Shown here piece by piece: positions 7,702 through 17,203 of a stretch of 18,968 nucleotides of DNA. This DNA is from Ochromonadaceae sp. CCMP2298 (taxonomy: Eukaryota; Sar; Synurophyceae; Ochromonadales; Ochromonadaceae). The stretch lies in assembly GCA_026770595.1 (NCBI GenBank), contig MU633947.1:1-18968 (forward strand), read 5' to 3'. The notes under the pieces are model-generated. The model saw only the letters and a list, made by a program, of their open reading frames with translations, ran no database searches and was not told the origin of the DNA. Both the position numbers and the translations under genes were made by a program. The number at the start of each line of letters is the position of its first letter. Within the stretch, counting starts at the first letter, position 1.

Positions 7702-8017
7702 TGTGATAAAAGATTTTTTATGAACGTAATTCAGGGCGAATTATTTCCAGCACGGGAACAGTAACTTAAGTTATATTGAAATATATTCGTTTAATTCAGG
7801 GAAGGGGACCACATAGGAACTTTGCGATCACTTCACTTGCTTTATCTACATAATATATATGCATGTAAGTTTTTGTACGACCCGCACAACGAGAATTCGT
7901 TGTCGGCGCACCGGCATGTACAAAACCTAATCATGCACTTGACCGCAACCCCAACAGACTTCTTCATTGCCTCGACTGGCGATCTCCCGGACCTTCGAGG
8001 AAGCGGCTCTGCCTTTC

Positions 8018-8123
8018 AAGTCTCGAGGGATTTGTGTAACTTCTTACTAAACTTATCGAAGTATGTTCGTACTATCAAGAGTACGTACCGGTACTTCGAT
8101 AGTACACAAATCCCTTGGGACTT
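8018..8123. repeat. Imperfect 106-nt hairpin
   Basis: The outer arms 8018-8038 and 8103-8123 pair at 19 of 21 positions, and both mismatches can wobble. Inner arms 8053-8063 and 8092-8102 pair at 10 of 11 (ATCGAAGTA/TACTTCGAT). An apical GTAC/GTAC pair lies at 8069-8072 and 8081-8084. A one-sided bulge of about 14 nt (8039-8052) separates outer and inner stems. It is shaped like a small-RNA precursor or a miniature inverted-repeat element. Confidence 0.75.
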
Positions 8124-8172
8124 ACCGCTGGACCCAACGGTTATAATAACTGTTATAGGCCCGGACCCCTCT

Positions 8173-8219
8173 GTGGCAGTTCTATAGTGGGTGGCAGTTA
8201 TAGTGGGTGGCAGTTCTAT
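8173..8219 (+). repeat. Tandem repeat GTGGCAGTTCTATAGTGG, about 2.7 copies
   Basis: Units begin at 8173, 8191 (two bases shorter) and 8207 (partial). The block is flanked by an exact inverted pair CTGTGGCAG (8171-8179) and CTGCCACAG (8224-8232). It lies about 100 bp upstream of the large gene's start codon. Confidence 0.75.
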
Positions 8220-8320
8220 CCAGCTGCCACAGCCGCTTGAAGGAGAGCCACAATCGGGGCTCTGTGCTCTGAATCGCTCTTGACAGTCACCCGCTTGGTG
8301 GAGGAGCAGCAGCAGGCATC

Positions 8321-11300
8321 ATGTCGAGCACACTCGTTCCCACGGCGCTGAATCCCGGGATCTCCAGCGGCACCGCTCTGAGGAAAGAGGTGACCATCCA
8401 ACTGCCCGCCGACCAGGCTGAACTCGAAGATGAGTCTGAGCCTATACGCTCTGTCGTGCTCACGCCGCGCGCCAGGGAGGCAGCCAGGGCTCTGTCGGTG
8501 CCTCTCGAGGAGGCCATCGTGGATCTGCGCCTCAGCTGCAAAGACGAGCAGGACGCCGAGCTCATCAAGTGCGGGTACGTGCAATTGGCGGCAGACACGT
8601 CCGCACTGGTACGGCGTAAGGGCGTTACAGGTCCGGGTGGGGACAGCACCTTCGGGGGCAAGGTGTCTCTGTGGACCTGGAGGAGAGCGCAGGGCACGTT
8701 CGGCGGCAAGCTCAGGCCCATAATCGACCTGCGCCTGCACACGCACGCCACCTCCTCCGACTTCGTGCTGGCCGGCTACACCTGCTGCACAGTCCCGGTG
8801 TCGGGACAGTGGGTGTGGATCAAGCGCGCCACTACCGAGGAGGAGGAGCGGGACGCCCTCGTTGACCTGCACATCAGCACCGGCAAGATCAAAGACTCCA
8901 ACGACCCCATCTGGACCTCCCCCGGTGTAGGCTGGGTGCGCGTGGACGGCAACTTCACCAAGAGCTTTTTTGGAGGCATGGACACCATCCTCTGGCTGCG
9001 GCCTGCACGCACTAGGGCCCTCGAGGCGCACCTGTGCTCGCCCATCAGGGAGGCAGTGGCTCTGACGGACGAAGTGAGGTACGCGCTGCTGCTGAGCGCC
9101 ACCCGCCTGGCCCTGCGCAACCACGTTAGTCTAGCGGCTGTGGTGAGCGTGCGGGAGGTGAGAGCGCTGGCGGGGGTGGGAGTAGGGGCGGTAAACACGG
9201 GGGGGTCGAACAAGGGTGAGGGAGTGGGGATGGAGATGGGGGTGGGAGTGCGAGTGGGGGTGGGGCAGCAGATTGACTTCACAACCCTCTACCACGGTGT
9301 TGTTGGGGTTGGACTGATGACCCACTCAAAACTCTCCCTACTGCTTACGGAGGTGGGACTGCACCTAGAGCGCGCAGACATGAACCTCGTCTTCAACCTC
9401 TTCGATGCGTCCCAGAGCCGCTCCATCACTATCGAAGATTTCACACAGATACTCACCCTCACCGACTACGAACTGGATCTAGCAACAGAGCGTGTGCGCC
9501 TGCACCTGCTGAGAGGCTCCCGGGGGGCGTTTATGGGGGGGATAGGAGGTCCGAGGTCTACAGTGGGGCGTGCGAACTCTGGCGTGCTGGACAGCGGTGT
9601 AACCCTCTCCCAACCCCACCACGACCAACCCCGCAACGTCATTCGCGAGAACGACACCCTGGCCGGGGTATTCCAGACCATCACTGGTATGGGCTTGAGC
9701 AGCGGCGGGGGGAGTGGCGGCGGGGCCAGTGGGAAAGGGGCCGGGAGCGAGGGCGGGAGCGGGTCTGCCATCTTCGCCCTGCCAGAGATGCTGGAGCTGG
9801 CAGCACGCGCGGAGGTGTTTCTCACAGAGCAGGAGGCGCGCAGGGTGCTGAAGTCCCTGGACGTTGATGGGAACGACCGCGTGTCTGAGGGGGACTTCAT
9901 TGCATTCCTGTCTCGCCCCTGCGCAGCCCATGTTAATAAGGCATTCAGGGTGGGGGATGCGGCGAATGCGCTAAGGCGCTGGCTGGTGCAGGGCAGCACG
10001 AACGTTGGCTCGGCGTCGAAGCAGCAGTGGAAGCAGTTCGGGAGGCGCTATTATCAAGTAACGGGTAGGAAGTTTCCGGGCTTTTTGGACGCGCAGGTGA
10101 GCAGGGGGAAGTGGGGGGTAAGGGGGGAGTGTGGTTGGGTGGAAGGGCGGATGTGTGGATTCGTGGGAAGTTTACATGATTAGAAGTGAGCATATTACTG
10201 TCGATACATCCCGTACTTACTCTGCGCTCCCACCTTTTCTCCTCTCCCCCACATTCCCACCACCATCCTCCCGCACCTTACCTCCACCCCTCCAGCTGCT
10301 GATGCTCACCATGGCTCGCCTCGGCACCCACCTGTCCGCTCTGGAGGCACGAGAGCTGACCCTGCTGGTGGCGCCCGAGAAGGACGGCCGCATACACCAG
10401 GTAGATCTGCACGATTTCATGGGGAGGGAATGTCGGCCTTTTGGAGAGCTGACGGCGCTGTGTGAGAGGGAGCTGCTGAGGGGGGTGGTGGAGGGGTGGG
10501 CGGAGAGTAAGGCGGCGGAGGAGAGGTACGGGGCGGAAGATGCGGATCTGGCGGGGACGCTGAAGGGGGCGATGGGGGAGTTCAAAGAAGCTGTCGATAC
10601 GGTAAGACCTTGTCTTTTCCTCTCTGTCCCGCTCTCTCTGACCTGGAATCATCGAAATACATTCCATTCCCTCCACCCACCCCACTCCATTCCTCTTTCT
10701 AATACCTAATTTACAAACACCCCCCCTCCGCCCCAATACCCCCCCGACAGGTGTACACGCGTCCTCTGGAGGACCCCCTCGACCAACACGAGAACCACGA
10801 CGATGGGGAAGGTATGGACGCAGTGCGAGAGGCGCGCATACTGACCAGGGAGAGGAGCGAGAGGGCGGCGGACGCGCAATCGTACGGGAGGCGCGGGATG
10901 GAGATCGTGTCCGTCAAGCAGCTCAGGGAGGGCGCAGAGCTGTACTGGAGGTGCGTGGGGTATACATGTGTACGAGTGCGGGTGCGGAGTGCTGTGTGTT
11001 TTTGGTGCGTTTGCTTCCATTTTCTCAAGTCCTAACCCTACCTCCCACCCCCCCTAAACAATGCCAAACATACCCAATTACACACCATATCCCCCTACAG
11101 GCAGCAAAACAGGGACAGCAATACCAGCATCAAGGCCAGCAGCAGCCACCTGCCCAATCTCGAGGAGTGGGCCTCCCTTGCACTGCTGGTTAGGGCGGCC
11201 GTGGCGGAGGGGGAGGTGTACGGGGTGCGGGTGGCGGCGTTCGTAGAGGGGGTGTGCAGGCACTGCGTGGGGGCCAGGGAGGCCGTGGCAGGGGGTAAAG

Positions 11301-14300
11301 GGGAGGCTCTGCGTATCGTGGTAAGGGGTCTGCAGCGGCAGATGCACACAGAGGCAGCAAGCGCGGGCAGGGGCAGGGGGCCGGACTACACACCCTTGTG
11401 GGGGGTGTTCGACCCAACAGGTGCGGGGTTTGTAACGACAGGGGACTTCATGGGAACCCTACAGCAGCTGCTCTTAGCACCCCCACGCCGCCTGCAGCAG
11501 CCCCTGCTGGACGCCATTACGAAGAATGCGGTTGTGAAGATAGCGGACATACAGGCCTTCGCGGAGGTGGCGGCGAAGGCACTGAGGCTCAAGCTGGACG
11601 TGGAGCTGGAGGAGGTGTCGCCTGAGGACGAGGCGCTTTTCGATGAGGAGGAGGAGGAAAGCGACGCAGAGGATGTGACGTCCAACATCCCTCCCGTGAA
11701 GGTAATTCACACATTTCCCACCTTACTGTTCTTATTTCCCACCCCACACCTCCCATCTCGCATCTCAAACCTTACACCTCTATCCTATAATCTCCCTCAC
11801 TCTTCCTAATACCCCGCCCCCACAAATAAACACATGTATATACACACAAACACATGCATACATACATACATATACATATACTCATATATATACATACAGG
11901 TGACGGGCAACAATGACTACGACCGACTGCTGTGGGCGCTCTACAGAGAGGCGCGCAAGGTGGACGCCTTCGACCCAGAGGGAGTGCTGACGGAGCTGCA
12001 GGTGAGAGGAATTACTGCTAGCCACTCTCTGACCTTTACTGACCACCCTCCCACTTCTCTCTTCCCTCCTCCCTTTGTCGCTTCTTCCCCTGTCTCTCCT
12101 CCTTCCCTCCCTTGACTCTCCCCCTCCCTAACCCCGCTCACAGATCCGCTGCTCTGACACTGAGACCGCGCAGGCACTGGCGCAGATGCAGGGACCACAG
12201 GCACAGGCGCCCACGCAGAGGCAGCTGCAGGCGCAGGCGCAGATGCGGGCCGAGACCCACAGTCTGAGGGGGGAGTTGTCAGTGAAGCAGCTGTGGGCGC
12301 ACCTCTACGCACTCACGCTCAATGGTACACTCACCCTGCCGCAGTTCTGTGCACAGGCACGATGCGTGTGCAGACCCTATGCCTCCTACACCCCCACCAA
12401 TGCCCCCACCTCCACCTATGCGCCTATCTCCACCTCTGCCTTCACCCCCACCACCCGCTATTCCTCCCCCCACACCCCCGTGCTCGAGATCGATCTCGTG
12501 AACTACGAGACCCTGTCCGCAGACGCCGTGAAGCTGGGAAGAGCATTCCACGCCCTGCTGCAGGTGGGTTTATATCAATTTGCAGCACGTGTGTGTGGGG
12601 TTTTGCATCGCATACCACTAACACGGTCCTTTATCTCCCCTATCTCCTTCCCCCTCCCACACCACATACCCCCACACATACACCACACATACCCCCACAC
12701 ATACACCACCCTCCCCTCCCTAACACACACGTCACACACGCATCACACACACACACACCCTGCAGAGCCGTCAGCAGGAGGACGCGTCTCTGCTGCCCCC
12801 CCTGCTGGACGACCTCAAGGCCTTCTTCAAAGCACTGATGGACGAGAAGTGAGACGCGTAGGGGACGAGATAGGGAGATAGGGGATGTGGGGGGTGATGT
12901 GCATGCTCAGTCAGATACGCACAGCTCGATTCTAACCACTCCCCCCACCACATTTTTCTCTCTCCCCGCCTCCCTGCATACACCCCCCACCACAAACACA
13001 CACACACACACACGCACCCAATACTCTCCCCCCCTCTCAGGGTGCCTGGACTCTCCGAGCGTGCGGGGGCCGCCAGATTCGAGAAAATATTCCGTCGCAT
13101 CGACACAGACGGTGATGGGAATCTGACCGCGAAGGAGTTCCGCAAGGGCCTGAAGAGACTGCGATTCCCCGGCATCCGCTACTGGACGCTGCGCATGGTG
13201 CGCCGACTCTTCGCGCACATGGACCGGAACGGGGACGGCGTGCTGTCCATCAAGGAATTCTCGACTTTCGTGTGCGCGGGGCAGGGGGCGGGTGTGGAGG
13301 AGGTGGGGGCGGGTTTGGAGCTGGTTGTGGGTGATGCGAGAAAGGTGCTGCATGAGGGGGAGGGTATGGAGTTGGGGGATGGGGAGATACAGGGGGTCAA
13401 GAGGCTAACGGACCACCAGCTCGTGCGCAAGGTAGGAGGGAGAGGGGGTAGGAGGGTTATGTGTGTGTGCGCTGGGAGTAGGTACAGTGGGTAGGCAGTA
13501 AGCGCTGATAGTCAGAGACAGAGCAGAGAGCAGAGACAGACAGAGCAGCGAGGCAAAGCAGAGTAGACTTATTGTACATGTGCATTAACGTAGCATCTCC
13601 CTCCCTCCACCCTGCCCCCCCCTCTAACTTTCTCTCTCTGTATCTCTCTATACATCCCTCCTCTCCTCATGCCCCCCCCCCCCCAGGTGAACGAGGCCCT
13701 CATGGACATCGTGCCCCTAGACCCATCAGCCCCGCACACCCACACACACAGCGTGCGCGCCGCAGTGAGGCGATTCTTCCTGCGCGCAGACCCCAGCAGC
13801 TCGGGCACAGTGGGGGAGGAGAGGTTCGACACGTTCTTGAGGCGCTCAGGCCTGCAGGCCACCCTCACTCCCAGTGAGCTGCGGCGGCTCACGCATAGGC
13901 TGAGGAGGAGGGGGGTGACGAGGGAGAGCGTCAACGACGTGGTCATCGACTACGAGAGGTAAGGGGACTGGGGCTATTTCTGTTCCTGTATCTCTTTTTC
14001 AGTGGCTCTGTCTCTATCTCTCTTCCTCTCTATATTTCTAAATCTTTGTCTCTTTCCGTCTCTCTTTCTCTAACGTATCACTCAACCCCTCGCGCCCCAT
14101 ACCTAACCTCTCCCCCTCTCCCCCACAGGCTCTGTCAGCAATTGACCGAGTCTGCACACAGTGTGCCGCTGAGCAGCGCAGAAGCCGCCATGCTGAAGCT
14201 GCAGGCCGTGTGCTTCCCCGACTCCACCTCCATCTCCGCCTCATATGTTCCTAAATCTCCCTATGTCATCACCTCCTCTGTCTCCTCCTCCCTACCCTCC

Positions 14301-16516
14301 GTCGCCTCGCGCCCCTTCCTCTCCTGCTGCCTGCTGGTGGACAGCCAGTGGAGCGGCCGCCTCTCAAGGGGGGAATTGGCCCACGTCTGCAAGATGGCCG
14401 GCTGCCCCATGGGGGAGGAGGAGATACAGGCGCTGTTGGAGCTGCTGCCAAGCGGTGCGGTGGGTGGGGGGGTGGGGGGACAGGGAAAGGGGGTGGATTA
14501 CAGGGTGCTGGATAGGGTTTGTGCCGAGTACACTCCGCGCATGAGCAAGAAACACGACATTGAGCCCTACTATATGGGGGAGGGAGGGGGGGGGTATGGG
14601 GGAGGTATGCTGGCATCCTTCGCCCAGGTCAATGCGCACACTCCCAGCTCCAGCATGCAGGGGCTCAGGCAGTCCTCGCAGCCTATATCCCGGTCACAGT
14701 CGCTAAATCAGTCGCACTCACAGATGCAGGCGCAGATGCAGTCGCGCTCTTACGACGGCGGGTTTCCCTCTGACCTGCCCCCTGACATGCCCTCTATGCC
14801 CTCTCGCCTGGACCACACTGTGCGCCTGTCCCTGGCACGCACCGGGGGAGGGGGTGGGGGTGTCAGTAGGAGTATGAGTGGGGGTATGGGGGGTATGGAC
14901 ATGGGTATGGTCGGCGCCCCCCCCTCAGAGCTCAGGCATCTAGTAGAGCTGCTGGCAGCACGTGTGAGGGTGGGGGTGGACGCCAAGTCCCGGGACTGGG
15001 GCGCGCCCTTCAGCCTACGAAGGTTATTCGAAGCAGCTGACGGGGGTGGGGGTTTGGTGGGTGGTGGGGCGTTTGAGGGGGTGCTGGGGCAGGTGGGGGT
15101 GAGGCTGGGAGGGGCGGATGTGCAGGCACTGAGAGCTGTGTTCGGCGGCACCAACAGCTACGGCAGTGGGGGTGGGGACATCGACTGCCATCGGTTCTGC
15201 CTGCTGGTGGAGGCCTCTCAGGGGGGGGGCATAAGCACTGGGGGGGCAGGCGTGGCGGACAGTGGGTCATATGGCCGTGCCAGTGCCAGTGGGAGTATGG
15301 GTGCAACTATGGGTATGGGTGGGAGTATGGGAGGGAGTATGGGTGTCACTCGGCGCTCTCTGCAGCCCGGTGCCCCCGCCCCCTACCTGCACCCGCGCTG
15401 CCTGCGCCGCCTGCGCGAGATCCTCACCACGACAGACCCTATGTCCCTATTCAGCCCGCACGACCCGCTCAATCGAGGCACTGTGAGCGTGTCGCGGTTC
15501 AGGGAGGTGGTGGGGGGCATGCAGCTGCTGCAGACCGAGCACCAGATGTCATGCGCTGTGGACGCCTTCGCCTGCTCTGACCGTTCCCAGGTTGTCTATG
15601 GGGATTTCCTGGGTGCGCTTGCGGGGGCAGCAGCGCAGGGGCGGGTCAGTTTGTCGGGCAGCCTGCGACAGGGACACGGGCTGGGGGGGGAGCTGGGGGA
15701 GTATGGGGGGGAGTTCGGGGAGCTGGGGGGTCTGGGGGGCGGGGGGTTCGTTGACGGGAGTGGCTACGACGGGCTGAGGAAGAGCAGTACTGAGAGGCGG
15801 GGGCGTGAGGCAGAGTCCCCCTACTCGCACCAGCAGCAGCCGCAGGAGGAATATAAGGATAGATTCCAGGAGCAGCAGTACCAGGAGCAGTACCAGCAAC
15901 AGCGCCAGTCTGATCAGTATCAGCAGTACACACAGCCCCAGTACCAGCAGCCCCAGTCCTCCTATGCCTCTCAGCAGTGGGAGGGGGGCATAGGCGGGGG
16001 TTGGGGCGGGAGGAGAGACGAACAGGGGAACCAGGGACTGATGCCTCCGAAGCTCGCCGACTCCGTCAACCTGCCGCCTAGCACATTCAGTACGCACCAC
16101 GCACCACCCGCCAGACCTGTGCGTTTCGCGTCCCAGGAACAGGGACAAGGGCGGGGGGGGACTAGTATGGGTATGAGTGCGGGTGCCAAGGGCTGGGCCT
16201 GTTCTGTGTGCCGTTTCGCCCAGAACCCCGAGCAGGCGCAGATGTGCAGTGTGTGCGACGCCCCCAACTACTCCCAACACAAGGTATGAGTGTGCATATT
16301 TGTATGAGTGTGCCCCTGACAAGTCGGCGCTCTTCCAACCACTCACCCTACTCCCACCCACCCCCTTACACCCCCCCTCCCACACACCCATCTTAGGAGC
16401 ACCAGGTGACCGAGCAGTGCTCAAACTGCCGCTTCGCCAATGCGCAGGCTGCAGATGAGTGCGAGATGTGCGGCGAGCCGCTAGCAGGCAGCAGGGGCAA
16501 CTACCGGCATAAATAG
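8321..16516 (+). CDS. Giant EF-hand array protein with beta-repeat N-terminus and RanBP2 zinc fingers (11 exons)
   Basis: Exons: 8321-10096, 10296-10601, 10751-10950, 11101-11701, 11900-12001, 12144-12563, 12766-12848, 13041-13431, 13687-13958, 14129-16283, 16397-16516. All introns are GT-AG and the frame stays open for 2141 aa. The ATG follows an in-frame TGA at 8270. Residues 66-229 repeat a motif three times (IVDLRLS...SLWTWRR, IIDLRLHT...WVWIKRA, LVDLHIST...ILWLRPA), suggesting a three-fold beta-prism such as MABP. EF-hand loops lie at 362-373 and 514-525, a canonical pair at 1184-1195 (DTDGDGNLTAKE) and 1224-1235 (DRNGDGVLSIKE), and many degenerate hands lie elsewhere. A Gly-rich region, a Q/Y-rich segment (about 1945-2000) and two zinc fingers follow: Cys2075/2078/2090/2093, and Cys2110/2113/2124/2127. 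EF-hand arrays of this kind recall ciliary EFCAB6, but the whole architecture is unfamiliar to me and its function is unknown. The exon structure is well supported; that all exons form one transcript is inferred. Confidence 0.85.
11820..11899 (+). repeat. ACAT/ATAC microsatellite at intron 4 acceptor
   Basis: An impure run of CATACATA and TATATATA units fills the last 80 bases of intron 4 and ends in the TACATACAG acceptor. It is the only intron of the large gene whose acceptor tract is AT-rich rather than C-rich. Confidence 0.7.
12650..12760 (+). repeat. CA-rich microsatellite in intron 6
   Basis: Imperfect CCCACACATACACCACACATA units are followed by ACACAC runs, all pyrimidine-biased on the coding strand, leading to the CTGCAG acceptor at 12765. 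Confidence 0.6.
13432..13686 (+). other. Intron 8 with 13-C tract at the acceptor
   Basis: This is the longest intron in the window (255 nt). The first half is purine-rich (GAGACAGAGCAGAG-like repeats at 13514-13550). The second half is pyrimidine-rich and ends in 13 consecutive C (13672-13684) followed directly by AG. Confidence 0.75.
14460..14606 (+). other. G-run clusters (G-quadruplex candidates) in exon 10
   Basis: Two clusters of four or more GGG runs with short loops lie at about 14460-14494 and 14575-14606 on the coding strand, and similar clusters recur near 14845-14890 and 15680-15750. They encode the Gly-rich linkers of the large protein. Any quadruplex would form in the transcript or the non-template strand. 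Confidence 0.55.
15808..15980 (+). repeat. CAG/TAC-rich segment encoding Q/Y-rich low-complexity region
   Basis: Codons for Gln, Tyr and Ser dominate (QQYQEQYQQQRQ, QYQQYTQPQYQQPQ). Mixed CAG, TAC and GAG codons rather than a pure triplet run argue that the amino-acid composition itself is selected. The segment sits just before the zinc fingers of the large protein. Confidence 0.7.
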
Positions 16517-17203
16517 AAGGGGGGTAGAGGAGGAGAGAGGGGATAGAGGGCTTCTCGTCCACCCACAGTATTCCCCGATCATTGTTCTTAGTTACTGTCA
16601 CATACGCATATAGTATCATAGAATAGTTATAGTATCATCGTCGGATAGATGCTTACTTAGTTTCCTTTTCCTTTTTATCAACAAACGTACCCCAAGAACG
16701 CCTATATCCTGCACTCATAAACATAGGCGGTGAGTTATGAGTGGGAAGAATGGTGTTCAAATCATGCAAGTACACTCGTACAGACCAGTCTCTCTGGCTT
16801 TATAGAAAATTTCACAGTTCGGAGAGATTCCTAGAGATCAGTGTCCAACGTAACGTGGCGTGATTCTGGATAGCCTCGATCTCTTTTCATGCTCGCCAAA
16901 AATAGTGCGGAAAGTTCGGTACGTACTGCACGCGTACGTACCCAAAGTAACGTACGTCTCCACGCCAACCCCACGTTGTCGAAAAGATTGGACGGTGCCA
17001 GGGTGAGGAATGCTCGCGAGTGGACAGAGATCGAAGAGAGGGAGGATGCTCCACAGAAATGCACGAAGAGTGGCAGATGCTTCGGCAGCCCGGTATGATG
17101 GATCGAGAGTAGGTGGTTAGCGGGGCGGTCTTGTGGTCGCAGCCGACCGGACAGCCATCGTCTGCGAGCACGCCCTCACCAGGCAGCGTCCTCGCTGCTG
17201 GAC
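16517..17203. other. Spacer between the large gene and UVSSA-like gene
   Basis: No convincing gene is visible in these 687 bases. The first third is AT-richer and should contain the 3' end of the large gene's transcript; no canonical AATAAA is seen near the stop. A perfect 9-bp hairpin lies at 16918-16942. Open frames around 16887-17171 lack protein-like features. The UVSSA promoter is expected in the second half. Confidence 0.45.
16918..16942. repeat. Perfect inverted repeat GGTACGTAC / GTACGTACC
   Basis: Two exact 9-bp arms, 16918-16926 and 16934-16942, flank a 7-nt spacer TGCACGC. Each arm contains the self-complementary GTACGTAC. It stands alone about 260 bp upstream of the UVSSA-like start codon. 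Confidence 0.85.

Larger units (their letters stand above)
7702..8320. other. AT-richer spacer with fold-backs and short tandem repeats
   Basis: This separates the NicO gene from the large EF-hand gene. It holds an imperfect fold-back at 7869-7926 (outer GTTTTTGTAC/GTACAAAAC, inner ACAACG/CGTTGT), a long imperfect hairpin at 8018-8123, and tandem repeats at 8173-8219. An open frame at 7822-8187 has no protein-like features and crosses both hairpins, so I do not call it. The promoter of the next gene should lie here. Confidence 0.5.

Noticed and set aside
7822-8187. 121-aa open frame in the NicO/large-gene spacer
   Set aside because: Its codon use differs from the neighbours, it crosses two fold-backs, and it shows no motif or predicted segment.
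16735-16770. tRNA-like B-box (GTGTTCAAATCA)
   Set aside because: No matching A-box, acceptor stem or cloverleaf could be formed around it.
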